From a bacterium (GTDB taxonomy: Bacteria; UBA8248), in NCBI GenBank assembly GCA_022828125.1, contig JAJEJD010000018.1, forward strand, positions 124,001 through 188,000: a DNA stretch of 64,000 nucleotides, read 5' to 3'. Shown piece after piece: positions 26,260 through 34,543 of this stretch. Numbering within the stretch: the stretch's first letter is position 1; each line of letters opens with the position of its first letter. Made by a program: the position numbers and the translations under genes. The notes beneath the pieces were generated by a model that did no database searches, was not told the DNA's origin, and worked only from the letters and a program-made list of their open reading frames with translations.

Positions 26260-26559
26260 TGAAAATCTCCTCATGCAGGAATAGAGTGGAGGCCAAGCCC
26301 CCGGTTATAAGAGTCAATCTATCTCGCTTGTCGCAACACTACCCGTGCAGGCGAAGAAAACGATGTGCCAGGTGCTTGTTTTCTTTGTCATGAACGGAGT
26401 AATGTACAGGTGAAAAATAAAGAGATTTTTCGAATCTGTCAATGCTGCTTTCTCCGGCCGGCGCGAAAATCCAGGGCGATGATTATTTCGCTTTTCTCCA
26501 CCGTGAGAGATGTCGAAGAGAAACATCTATCCTGAAATGATCGGACTAATGAAACTCCG
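26260..26559. other. Divergent intergenic region upstream of the ABC operon and the MBL gene
   Basis: About 300 nt with lower GC than the flanks. Reading the minus strand, TATAAC at 26309-26304 could be a -10 box for the transporter operon, about 45 nt before its start, but the -35 is poor. No clear operator palindrome was identified. Confidence 0.3.
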
Positions 26560-27459
26560 GTGATTCATCTGGTCGGCAGAATGGCGCGCATATCTCCGCT
26601 AGGAGAGATTCATGGCGAGGATTTTTTCTTGAACGCGCAATCGACCGGTTCGCCACTCATCCGGAGCCACCGGCTGGAAGCCCCCCGGGGTTCGTTCATG
26701 GAGCACGTGGAGGTGATCCTCATCGGGGATGGACCTTACGTTCTTTTCGATGCGGGCTATCCAGAGTGCATTCCCGAGTTGCTCTCCTGGGTGGAGGCCC
26801 GCGCCGGGGATGGACTCGATAAACTTGTTCTGACCCACCACCACTTCGACCACTCCGGCGGCGCGGAGGCGGTGTGCGACCGTTTCGGCGTCAAGGCCTA
26901 CGCCCACCCCCTGGAGATGCGTTTACTGGAGGAGGAGCGGCCGAGTCTACCGGTCCTACCCATCAAAGAGGGGGAATTCGTCGATTTGGGAGAAATGCGT
27001 TTCGAAGCCATTCTGACGCCAGGCCATTCGCCCGGGCATCTTTCTTTCTGGTGGGAGGAGGAAAGGATTCTTTTGGGGGGCGACAACGTTTTGCTCCCTT
27101 CGACGACGGCGGTGACCGCTCCCAAGGGAAATCTGGGGGACTACCTCGAATCGCTCGAGAAGGTGAAGAAACTCGCGCCTCGCCTTATCTACCCCGGTCA
27201 CGGCCCGGTGATCGAAGACCCGATCGGTAGGATTGACGAGCTGATCGAACACCGCAAGATGCGCGATGCGCAGTATCTTGAGGCGTTGGAAGAGGGCCAC
27301 GACACGCCGGCCAAAATAGCGGAACTGATATATCAGGATTTGCCGGAGCGCCAGAGAAAGCTGGGCGCCAGTGTAATAGAGCTGCACCTCGAAAGGTTCG
27401 TGAAATCCGGAGAAGTCGCGTGCGATGATGGACGCTATTCATTGGTAAGTTCGCTTTAG
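26560..27459 (+). CDS. MBL-fold metallo-hydrolase
   Basis: A metallo-beta-lactamase-fold hydrolase of up to 299 residues. The zinc-binding motif is THHHFDHSGG, with further ligands in TPGHSPGHLSFW and GGDN and the late histidine in YPGHGPVI. The C-terminal helical extension (DELIEHRKMRDAQYLEAL onward) is like that of LACTB2/glyoxalase II-like hydrolases. The first possible start is GTG at 26560; the ATG at 26581 is an alternative, and neither has a good Shine-Dalgarno. It precedes the unknown gene at 27472 by 12 nt. Confidence 0.88.
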   Translation: MIHLVGRMARISPLGEIHGEDFFLNAQSTGSPLIRSHRLEAPRGSFMEHVEVILIGDGPYVLFDAGYPECIPELLSWVEARAGDGLDKLVLTHHHFDHSGGAEAVCDRFGVKAYAHPLEMRLLEEERPSLPVLPIKEGEFVDLGEMRFEAILTPGHSPGHLSFWWEEERILLGGDNVLLPSTTAVTAPKGNLGDYLESLEKVKKLAPRLIYPGHGPVIEDPIGRIDELIEHRKMRDAQYLEALEEGHDTPAKIAELIYQDLPERQRKLGASVIELHLERFVKSGEVACDDGRYSLVSSL

Positions 27460-27471
27460 GGGAGAGGGCTT

Positions 27472-28281
27472 TTGCTCACCAACTGCCACACGCTGGTTCT
27501 GCGGGCGCTGCTGGAACGCCACCCCGAGATGCCCCACCCGGGAGAGGACGCCTATGTCTACAACGTGGCGCCCGATTCTCTGCCCCTCTCAGGGGAATTC
27601 AAGCCCAGGGAAACCCACCGCTTCGCCCCTCCGGCAGGCGTGATGGAGCGATTCCCGAAACTATTGTGGGTGAAATGCCATCTGGTGGTCGACAACCTCT
27701 GCCACTACGGGAGCGTCGCCAAGGAAAAGAGCGGATTGTCTCCCTCTCAAAAGCAGGGCTACACCTACCGCAAAGGGGTCGAACTCATTCCTTTGATGCG
27801 CGAATTCACGCAGGAAGTGGGTGTTGCGCCCGATGATGCGAGCCTCCACTACCTCGCGCACGTTCTGGTGGAAATCGCAGTCGACTACGCCATACATCTC
27901 GATGACGGGACGGTGGGTGAGCAGCTTCGCGATGCCCAGGACGCGATGACGGAAGCGCAAAAACGCGAATACGCCGAGGGTCTCGGCGCCTTGTATGGAT
28001 GCGCTCCCGAGAAAGTCGCGCGGGCGCGCGGCGCGCCCAAAAAGTTTTATGGCGATTGGCACGACGTGGAGCATCTCTTCGTGAATGGCCGGACGAAAAT
28101 CGTCCTGAGGAAGCTCGGGCTGCCCTTCAGCGAGGAGAACACGGAGCGGACGTGCCGCCTCATCGAAGAGGGGGCGCGTATCACGAGCGATTATATGGAT
28201 TTCATCGACGAGTCCGTGGATGCGCTCTCGGATTGGGCAACTTGGGAAGGAGAGGTCGCCATAGACGGCGTGATTCGATAA
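27472..28281 (+). CDS. Conserved-looking helical protein with His/Asp residues, unknown function
   Basis: The 269-residue protein starts with TTG preceded by GGGGAGAG, 12 nt after the MBL gene. It is mostly helical and has metal-site-like residues: CHTLVLRALL near the N terminus, KCHLVVDNLCHYG, LAHVLVEIAVDYAIHLDDG, and WHDVEHLF. The arrangement recalls zinc-dependent phospholipase C / S1-P1 nuclease-type helical hydrolases, but the match is only in style. No signal peptide or membrane segment is visible. Being coupled to a metallo-hydrolase suggests a shared pathway. Confidence 0.7.
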   Translation: MLTNCHTLVLRALLERHPEMPHPGEDAYVYNVAPDSLPLSGEFKPRETHRFAPPAGVMERFPKLLWVKCHLVVDNLCHYGSVAKEKSGLSPSQKQGYTYRKGVELIPLMREFTQEVGVAPDDASLHYLAHVLVEIAVDYAIHLDDGTVGEQLRDAQDAMTEAQKREYAEGLGALYGCAPEKVARARGAPKKFYGDWHDVEHLFVNGRTKIVLRKLGLPFSEENTERTCRLIEEGARITSDYMDFIDESVDALSDWATWEGEVAIDGVIR

Positions 28282-28327
28282 TTCCTGTCTCTTATTCCTG
28301 ACTGCATCTCAGAATGGCCAATATCGA

Positions 28328-28367
28328 TTTCATCAAGGGCCGGAAGCATGCTGGCCCTTTGATGAAA
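28328..28367 (+). terminator. Long inverted repeat after the 27472-28281 gene
   Basis: The arm TTTCATCAAGGGCC and its near-perfect complement GGCCCTTTGATGAAA (one extra base) flank a loop of about 11 nt. It is 46 nt past the stop and lacks a T-run on the plus strand. It could act as a transcript end or stabiliser. The rest of the gap to 28530 holds nothing I recognise. Confidence 0.5.
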
Positions 28368-28530
28368 TACGAGTTGAGACGCAATACCGTCGCCAGGCCG
28401 CCATCCGGGCAAACCTATCCACCCATTCGGGTACCCCCTGAAACCTTTTTGTCTACGGCGCGGGGCTATCCCGTATCTAGGCGTTCTTTGCGAACCAAGC
28501 CGATTATTCCGGCCGTCAGGATTACGAGTT

Positions 28531-28803
28531 CTAGTTCACGGAGGCCTTGAGGCCCGCTCCCGCCTTGAACTTCGGCACGGTGGCCGCCGCCACCATAATC
28601 TCCTCGCCCGTTCGCGGGTTACGCGCCTTGCGGGCCGCCCGCTGTGAGACGCTGAACGTGCCGAAACCCGTGAGCGTCACCTTGTCTCCGCTCTTGAGCG
28701 CCGAGGTCACGGCTCCCACGAATGCGTCGACTACGCCCTGGGCGCTCGACTTGCTCAGGTTCGCCTGTGCGGCGATGGCGTCTGCGAGTTCACCTTTGTT
28801 CAT
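28531..28803 (-). CDS. hup: HU-family DNA-binding protein
   Basis: A 90-residue histone-like protein. MNKGELADAIAAQANLSKSSAQ forms the N-terminal helices. GFGTFSVSQRAARKARNPRTGEE is the conserved saddle and DNA-bending arm with the RNPxTG motif (RNPRTG). The C-terminal PKFKAGAGLKASVN is also typical. It bends and compacts DNA as a dimer. It has a clear promoter at 28958-28986 and a leader of about 150 nt. Confidence 0.97.
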   Translation of the reverse strand: MNKGELADAIAAQANLSKSSAQGVVDAFVGAVTSALKSGDKVTLTGFGTFSVSQRAARKARNPRTGEEIMVAAATVPKFKAGAGLKASVN

Positions 28804-28957
28804 TTTCTTCTTCTCCTCTTTCGCCCTGAGCGGCGCGCGGGCGGTGCGTGCGCGCTCACGCCTACTCTGTTCGTTGAAGCAACCTCCAACAACAGAAATC
28901 CAAAATGTTTTAGGCGGAAATGAAATACGGGGCGGGTAATTCCTTAACTACAAGCGA

Positions 28958-28986
28958 ATTATAGCTATCTGCGCCATTACTTGCAA
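28958..28986 (-). promoter_or_regulatory. Sigma70-type promoter of the HU gene
   Basis: On the minus strand TTGCAA (28986-28981) and a perfect TATAAT (28963-28958) are separated by exactly 17 nt. Transcription should start near 28951, leaving an untranslated leader of about 150 nt before the HU start at 28803. Confidence 0.8.
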
Positions 28987-29023
28987 GCGCAAAACGCTTG
29001 TCTGGCAAGGGATGGCGCTGAAA

Positions 29024-30262
29024 TCACCGGACGGGGAATTTCCACATCGCATCGTTCCCGACCATCTGATCGTAGGAGAAAAGCGCGACGCCATCGGCGC
29101 CGGCCGTTCGGGCTGCGCGCCATTCGCGCCACAGGCCTGCCGGGTTATTGGTGAACAGGTATGCGCCCAGGCCGATGACGACTCCGGGCGCGTGCGGATT
29201 CGAGGTTTTCACTTTCTTGGCGGCGAGTACGCTTCGGCTGATTTGAGCGGCCAGGTGCACGTCTCTCGTATAATTCATCACGACCGCCTTATCGAGAAAC
29301 CCGCCTTCCAGCCAGCCGCGCCAATCCTGAAACGCAGAGAGATAGGCCCGCTCCGCCCAGGAAAGAACTGCTGCAGAAACAACAACTTGTCTCCTCAAAC
29401 CTGTGGTTGTTTCATGAACGCCGCGAACCGCAGCGGTGACTTGCTTGCGCCTCCAGGCATCCCACGCCGCTGCGTCGACGCGCATTGCGCTTGCGCGCGG
29501 CGCGGTTTTCCGGGTCTCCTGCGCGAAACGGGCGACCGAGGCCTCGTTGTAGCCGAAATCGAGACGCGAGGAGAAATGCGACCCCGGCGATATGGGAAGC
29601 GCGTAGGGGTAGCGGATGAAATCGAGGTGGATGCCTGCAAGACGCGGATAGTTCCGCACGAGATGCGCCGCGACGTCCGTGATGCGTTTTCGTACTCCCA
29701 AGTTGCCTGGATCGAGAAAAATTCCCGGTGTTCCGAGACCGAAGCCTTTCGCCCAAGCGGGTTTTCCCGACAGGGGATATTCGAGCAGAGAGCGCCCGTA
29801 TTGATCCCTGAGAACGGCTTCTTTCCCGAGTTCACGGATGATGGGCGCATTTTTGTTTCTCGCAAGCGCGAATGCGTTTATCCACGCGTGGACCCTGATG
29901 GGACGCTCGGATTCCTCGCCTCGGGAGGCCAGATCGAGCAGCAAGGCCAGAGGGTCCTGCCCGGCGCGTTTTGAGGGAGAGTCATCGGCCAGCTTCGTGG
30001 GAAACCACGCACGGCCCGAGCGGTAGACCTGCGCGTAGATGTCCGTAACGCCGGCGGCGCGCGCGCGCTTTACCAGCGCCTTGATTTTATCTGCGCTGTC
30101 CAGGGTTCTGTTCGCGCCTTCCGCCTGCACCCAAAGGCCGACCTCGAAGGATTTGGGCGCGAAGAGGCGCACGAGAAAATTCTCGTGAAACGAGGAGCAT
30201 CCTGAGATCAGGAGCGCGATGAGCAGGAGACAGGGCGCGCCTGTGCGGGGGAATCGATTCAT
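29024..30262 (-). CDS. Putative glycoside hydrolase-like lipoprotein (GHL10/DUF4015-type TIM barrel)
   Basis: Starts at the ATG at 30262, giving 412 residues. A lipoprotein signal with lipobox LLISGC points to anchoring in the envelope. The mature protein looks like a TIM barrel of the glycosyl-hydrolase-like group: GLWVQAEGANRT, VTDIYAQVYRSG, RVHAWINAF, IFLDPGN, LAGIHLDFIRYPY, VVMNYTRD and GLGAYLF. The LDFIRYP segment is a hallmark of GHL10/DUF4015. The substrate is not evident. The gene is followed by HU on the same strand about 220 nt away, which has its own promoter. Confidence 0.82.
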   Translation of the reverse strand: MNRFPRTGAPCLLLIALLISGCSSFHENFLVRLFAPKSFEVGLWVQAEGANRTLDSADKIKALVKRARAAGVTDIYAQVYRSGRAWFPTKLADDSPSKRAGQDPLALLLDLASRGEESERPIRVHAWINAFALARNKNAPIIRELGKEAVLRDQYGRSLLEYPLSGKPAWAKGFGLGTPGIFLDPGNLGVRKRITDVAAHLVRNYPRLAGIHLDFIRYPYALPISPGSHFSSRLDFGYNEASVARFAQETRKTAPRASAMRVDAAAWDAWRRKQVTAAVRGVHETTTGLRRQVVVSAAVLSWAERAYLSAFQDWRGWLEGGFLDKAVVMNYTRDVHLAAQISRSVLAAKKVKTSNPHAPGVVIGLGAYLFTNNPAGLWREWRAARTAGADGVALFSYDQMVGNDAMWKFPVR

Positions 30263-30351
30263 GCGGGATTTCCCGCGGGCGGGAACAGATGCACACAAAC
30301 TACACTTTGCGCCGGGGGGAGGTCAACGGAAAAGAAAAATGCGTCCCACTC

Positions 30352-30661
30352 GGGGTTGTTGAAAAAGACCTTTTCATGATTCCACGTATGGAGCCGACCA
30401 TGGAGGGATGAAACTTTAATCCTTTCTTGCAGAGCGCCAATCAACCACTCCTCCCTTGAGGGGGAGTCGCAGAAGCCGAGCGTTTTTTGCGAAGGCTGAT
30501 GCGGTGGGGGGGAGAATGCGCTTTATCGCCATTCCGGATTATCCCCCCACCGATTCGCTTGCGGGCTTACGCCCTTAGCTCATCGTCGAGCTTTCCCCTC
30601 GGGAAGCTCGACCCTCAAGGGGGGAGTGATTCCTCTCTCCTCGGGCTTTTTCAACAGCCCC
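30352..30661. mobile_element. MITE-like element, copy A
   Basis: A 310-bp non-coding segment bounded by inverted ends. The left end reads GGGGTTGTTGAAAAAGACC (30352-30370); the reverse complement of the right end reads GGGGCTGTTGAAAAAGCCC (30643-30661). It contains internal palindromes, for example GTCGAGCTTTCC with its partner near 30590-30612. It has no transposase. The same ends recur at 40969-41146 and 63845. It fills most of the 492-nt gap between two minus-strand genes. Confidence 0.7.
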
Positions 30662-30754
30662 TCCTCGGTCGGCATTGATTGTCGGAATGCCGATGGCGGT
30701 CAATTCCGACCGAGGATGACTTTTCCAGCAGACCCCACTCGGGCCGTATTCTCG

Positions 30755-31315
30755 CTATTCGGTGCTAAGCGCTCTTTTCGTCGTCAGGGCGGCTTCGGCC
30801 AGCGCCGCCTCCTCCATCTCCCGCATGGCCTCTTCCTTTATTTCGCGGTACGCCTCGATGGCGTTTTGGGTCGATATCCCTCCCTCCAACGCTTCCCAGC
30901 CGGCCAGCGCCGCGCCCAGATGCGCCGCCTCGTGCGCTGCGGCGTGCTTCGAGGCGATGGCGTCGACGTCCACCGAGGCGATGCGGATATCGCGGCTTTC
31001 GATAACACTCATTGTGTTGAGGACGAGGACGCCGCCTGGCTTGAGGGCGCCCCCCATCGGGGGCACGACGGCGAGGAGGGGGTCGCAGACGATTTCAAGG
31101 TCGTACTCCGCCGGGATGGCGAGGTCGGTGAGTTGTTCGCGTGAAATTTTCACCACCGCCCTGTCGGGCGAGCCCGGGGGAGAGGGAAAGCCGGGTGTGC
31201 GCACCTGGGCGGAGAACCCGGCCTGGTTGGCTGCGGCGGCGAAGATGCGCGCTGCGCTCAGGAAGAGGGCCTCCCCGCCGATTTCGCGTCTTCCATGAAA
31301 ACAAACCACGCGCAT
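30755..31315 (-). CDS. Lone 2-oxoacid:acceptor oxidoreductase gamma-type subunit
   Basis: The 186-residue protein matches the gamma domain of pyruvate/2-oxoacid:ferredoxin oxidoreductases. It opens with VVCFHGRREIGGEALFLSAA where the family has a GRGGQG motif. It continues with AQVRTPGFPSPPGSPDRAVVKIS, DPLLAVVPPMGGALKPGGVLVLN and the late DVDAIASKHAA and GWEALEGG. No alpha, beta or delta subunit genes are nearby, so it is either a stray subunit or has another role. It is divergent from miaB. Confidence 0.78.
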   Translation of the reverse strand: MRVVCFHGRREIGGEALFLSAARIFAAAANQAGFSAQVRTPGFPSPPGSPDRAVVKISREQLTDLAIPAEYDLEIVCDPLLAVVPPMGGALKPGGVLVLNTMSVIESRDIRIASVDVDAIASKHAAAHEAAHLGAALAGWEALEGGISTQNAIEAYREIKEEAMREMEEAALAEAALTTKRALSTE

Positions 31316-31509
31316 GTTGTCTTCCCGTTCCCGAGGAGAAAAACCACAAACCCTTCAACTGCCATATCAGATACGAAGGTTCTTTTCCATGTTTCAAGTT
31401 GACATCGAAAACGCGCGCTCGCAATATGGCCCCAGGAAATTTCCCCAGGACCTGCGCCGCCCGAGTGTTCCGATGAGTCGATGTCCGGGCAGATGATGGA
31501 GAGTGCGTT

Positions 31510-32904
31510 TTGAGCAGGAAGTTCAAGATATTCACATACGGCTGCCAGATGAACCGCTACGATACCGAAACGATTACCGGGTATCTGGAAGCCGAAGGGT
31601 ATGAGGAGACCGAATCGAACGAAGCGGCCGACCTCATCCTGCTGAACACCTGCTCGATTCGCGACAAGGCGGAGCAGAAGGTCTATAGCCAGATCGGGCG
31701 CCTCGACAAGCTCAAAAAATCGAATCCCGGTCTCAAGGTCGGCGTGTGCGGCTGTTTCGCCACGCGCGACGGGGAGGCGATTGCGAAGCGTGGCAAGGCG
31801 GTCGACCTCGTCTTCGGCACCCAGAATATCGCCAAGCTCCCGGTGCTGCTCGAGGAGATGGAAGAGCGCCGGGTGGTCGATACCGAACCTGTCGCGCCTG
31901 ATTTCACCGAACTCGCTCCCATGGTGCGCGGCGGCGGCCTGAACGCCTTCGTGAGCATCGCGCGCGGCTGCGATAATTTCTGCACCTTCTGCGTCGTGCC
32001 CTACACGCGCGGACCCGAGTGGAGCAAGCCGAGCGAACTCATCGTAGACGAAGTCGAGCGCGCGGTGGGGGAGGGTTTCCGCGAGGTAACCCTCCTCGGC
32101 CAGAACGTGAACTCCTACGGCCGCAAATCCCCGGATGAGCTCACTTTCGGCGGCCTGCTGAGGCGCCTGGACGATGTGGAGGGCCTCGAGCGCATCCGCT
32201 TCATGACGTCGCACCCCAAGGATTGCGATGAGGACATGGTCGACGCGATGGGGGAATCCCCCAAAGTGTGCGAGCATCTCCATCTTCCGGTTCAATCGGG
32301 TGCGGACGCGGTGCTCGCGCGCATGGAGCGCGGCTACACGGCGGAGGAATATCTCGAAAAGGTTTCGCTCTTCAGGGAGCGCGTGAAGGACGGCGTGTTG
32401 ACTTCCGACGTCATCATCGGCTTCCCCGGCGAGCGGGATGCCGATTTCGAGGATACGCTGCGCGTCCTGCGCGAGGCGCGCTACGACAACATCTACATGT
32501 TCAAATACTCCCCCCGGCCCGGTACGCCCGCGTTCGCGATGGAAGACACCCTGCCCGAAGAGGTGCTCACCGAGCGCTTCGATGAGGCCAGCCGGGTGCA
32601 GCGCGAGGTGACGGAGAACCTGCATGCGGAGCTCGTCGGGAGCATCCAGCAGGTGATGGTCGAGAGCGCGGTGAAGCCCAAGAGCGCGCCCGCCGGATGC
32701 GCGGGCTGCCCGGATTTTGCGGATGAATCGGACTCGAACTGGTTTGCGGGTCGCAGCCGGGGCAATCACAGGGTACAATTATACGCGGAGGGTTTTACGC
32801 CAGAGCCTGGAGACGTGGTCGAGGTGAAAATCATGCGGGGCGGGGTTCACTCTCTGGCGGGCGTCTCGCCGCCGAGCGCCGTGGCGATGGAGGAAGACGA
32901 ATGA
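31510..32904 (+). CDS. miaB: tRNA-2-methylthio-N6-dimethylallyladenosine synthase MiaB
   Basis: Radical-SAM methylthiotransferase that modifies i6A37 of tRNAs. The TTG start has GGAGAG upstream. The MTTase domain holds Cys12, Cys48 and Cys82 for one 4Fe-4S cluster, and CDNFCTFC (Cys154, 158, 161) binds the SAM cluster. The C-terminal TRAM domain (about 385-455) is interrupted or preceded by an unusual stretch, SAPAGCAGCPDFADESD, with a CxxC pair. Length is 464 residues, slightly over the norm. The stop overlaps the next gene by 4 nt. Confidence 0.95.
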   Translation: MSRKFKIFTYGCQMNRYDTETITGYLEAEGYEETESNEAADLILLNTCSIRDKAEQKVYSQIGRLDKLKKSNPGLKVGVCGCFATRDGEAIAKRGKAVDLVFGTQNIAKLPVLLEEMEERRVVDTEPVAPDFTELAPMVRGGGLNAFVSIARGCDNFCTFCVVPYTRGPEWSKPSELIVDEVERAVGEGFREVTLLGQNVNSYGRKSPDELTFGGLLRRLDDVEGLERIRFMTSHPKDCDEDMVDAMGESPKVCEHLHLPVQSGADAVLARMERGYTAEEYLEKVSLFRERVKDGVLTSDVIIGFPGERDADFEDTLRVLREARYDNIYMFKYSPRPGTPAFAMEDTLPEEVLTERFDEASRVQREVTENLHAELVGSIQQVMVESAVKPKSAPAGCAGCPDFADESDSNWFAGRSRGNHRVQLYAEGFTPEPGDVVEVKIMRGGVHSLAGVSPPSAVAMEEDE

Positions 32905-33464
32905 TGATCGAGATGAAAGTCAAGGGCCTCACGCTCGATCCGCACACCAACGTGCCGATTGTGGTGCTGCGCGAGACCGAGGGAGATCGCGCGCTGCCCA
33001 TCTGGGTGGGCATTTTCGAGGCGCACGCCATCGCGCGCGAGATCGAGAGCTTCGAGACGCCGCGTCCGATGACCCACGATCTGATCAAGAACATGATCAA
33101 CGACTTGAAGGGCCGGGTCGATAGGATCCTCATCAACGATCTGAAAGACAACACTTTTTTCGCCGAAATACATCTTTCCGTGAACGGATCGGAAATCGTC
33201 GTCGATTCGAGGCCCTCCGACGCCATCGCGGTGGCCCTTCGCATGGGCAGCCCCATTTTCGTGGAGGAGAAGGTGCTCGAGGAGGCGAAGAGCATCCAGT
33301 TCAACGAAGAGGAAGTGAAAGAGGGCGTTTCCGGGATGGAGCCGGGCAGCGGTGAAGACGCGCCCCCCGAGTCGGAAAAGCCATTGGAGGAAGAGCCCGA
33401 GGACATCAAGGAATGGCTCAAGGACCTCAAGCCCGATGATTTCCTGAAAGAGGACAACAACTAA
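32901..33464 (+). CDS. Bifunctional nuclease family (DUF151) protein
   Basis: The 187-residue protein opens with the BFN/DUF151 domain: VPIVVLRETEGDRALPIWVGIFEAHAIA, RPMTHDLIKNMI, RVDRILINDLKDNTFFAEI and DSRPSDAIAVALRMGSPIFV. The C-terminal 55 residues are acidic and Pro/Glu-rich with a terminal helix (DIKEWLKDLKPDDFLKE), as often seen in this family. The start overlaps the miaB stop (ATGA), and linkage of miaB to this family is common. RNase and DNase activity has been reported for a plant member; the bacterial role is open. Confidence 0.92.
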   Translation: MMIEMKVKGLTLDPHTNVPIVVLRETEGDRALPIWVGIFEAHAIAREIESFETPRPMTHDLIKNMINDLKGRVDRILINDLKDNTFFAEIHLSVNGSEIVVDSRPSDAIAVALRMGSPIFVEEKVLEEAKSIQFNEEEVKEGVSGMEPGSGEDAPPESEKPLEEEPEDIKEWLKDLKPDDFLKEDNN

Positions 33465-33499
33465 GGCGAGGCTCGCCCGGGCGTCGCCCCCACCGGAGT

Positions 33500-34156
33500 T
33501 TGAACGCTTTGCTTCTCTATCTCTTGCGACACGGTGAGACGGACTGGAACGTCGAACAGCGCATCCAGGGTGTCTCCGATACGGCGCTCAACGAGGTAGG
33601 CGTCGCGCAGGCCGAGGCGCTCGCCTGCGCGCTGCGCGGACGCCCTATCGCCTGCGTCTACGCGAGTCCGCTCAGGCGCGCGAGGCGCACCGCCGAAATC
33701 GTCGCGCAAGCTCTCGACGCGCCCCTGTTCGAGGAGGCGGGCATCGCCGAGTTGAACCAGGGCGAACTCGAGGGAGAACCGTTCCGGCGGCTTCCCGAGA
33801 CGCACCCCGATTTCATGCGCGTATGGCGGAACCATCCCGCCCGCGCGCGCATGCCGGGCGGCGAGACGCTCGCGGAATTGCAGGAGAGGGCCTGGGCGGC
33901 GGTGGAACGCTTCCTCGCGGCGCATGAGGATGAAGTCATCGCGGCGGTGAGCCACAATCTGGCGATCATCATGATCCTGTGCAGGATTCTGGGCGTGGAA
34001 CTCGACGGCTTCCGGCGGATACGACAGCACAACGCCGCCATGAACATCATCGAGCATTCGCCCGAGCGGGGCTGGAGCGTCGTGACGATGAACTCCCTGG
34101 CGCACCTTCAGGACGCGCCCGTCTCGGAGCGGAATCCCTATCAGCCCTATATCTGA
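33500..34156 (+). CDS. Histidine phosphatase family protein (phosphoglycerate mutase-like)
   Basis: The 218-residue phosphatase has the catalytic motif LRHGETDWN near the N terminus. It also has SPLRRARRTAEIVAQ, the acid in LNQGELEGEPF, and the second histidine in AAVSHNLAI. It starts with TTG at 33500, or a second TTG three codons later with better ribosome-site spacing. It could be an alpha-ribazole phosphatase or a general small-molecule phosphatase; no cobalamin genes are nearby. Confidence 0.9.
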   Translation: MNALLLYLLRHGETDWNVEQRIQGVSDTALNEVGVAQAEALACALRGRPIACVYASPLRRARRTAEIVAQALDAPLFEEAGIAELNQGELEGEPFRRLPETHPDFMRVWRNHPARARMPGGETLAELQERAWAAVERFLAAHEDEVIAAVSHNLAIIMILCRILGVELDGFRRIRQHNAAMNIIEHSPERGWSVVTMNSLAHLQDAPVSERNPYQPYI

Positions 34157-34198
34157 GGTCGCGGCCGGTGAGGTCGCGCCGCGGGGTAACTGCGCGGC

Positions 34199-34390
34199 TC
34201 AGTCGTAGTCCTTGCCCTCGGGGTCGGAGACGTTCCGGTAGTAGTCCTGGATGTCGTCGACGAGGCGGTCGACATCGCTTTTCGGTTTTTTCCGCTTGGA
34301 CGCCATGCAGCGGTGCAGCAGATAGAAGGCGATGAACCCCAGGAAAAAACCCAGGGCCGCGCCGTCCAGGAATGTCTGGTATCCGCCCAT
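34199..34390 (-). CDS. Small single-helix membrane protein
   Basis: A 63-residue protein with one hydrophobic segment (about 8-26, with GFFLGFIAFYLL). A charged cytoplasmic tail follows (KRKKPKSDVDRLVDDIQ). The ATG has GGAG eight nt upstream. It is read divergently from the helicase gene at 34544. No family recognised, but the ribosome site and sensible topology support a real gene. Confidence 0.6.
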   Translation of the reverse strand: MGGYQTFLDGAALGFFLGFIAFYLLHRCMASKRKKPKSDVDRLVDDIQDYYRNVSDPEGKDYD

Positions 34391-34543
34391 CGGAACGCTC
34401 CAGCCTGTGATTTGGTGTATGGACTTACCTTAGCTTCGGGGGCGTTCGCCTGTCAACTGAACGGACGGTTAGGCCAATGCGCCGAGAAGCGTTAAGGTGC
34501 TGAAATGTAGCGATGAAGAACTTTATCCGCAGCGAGTATTAAA

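Noticed and set aside
31258-32778. 506-codon minus-strand frame opposite miaB
   Set aside because: Antisense shadow; miaB has all cluster cysteines and a TRAM end on the plus strand.
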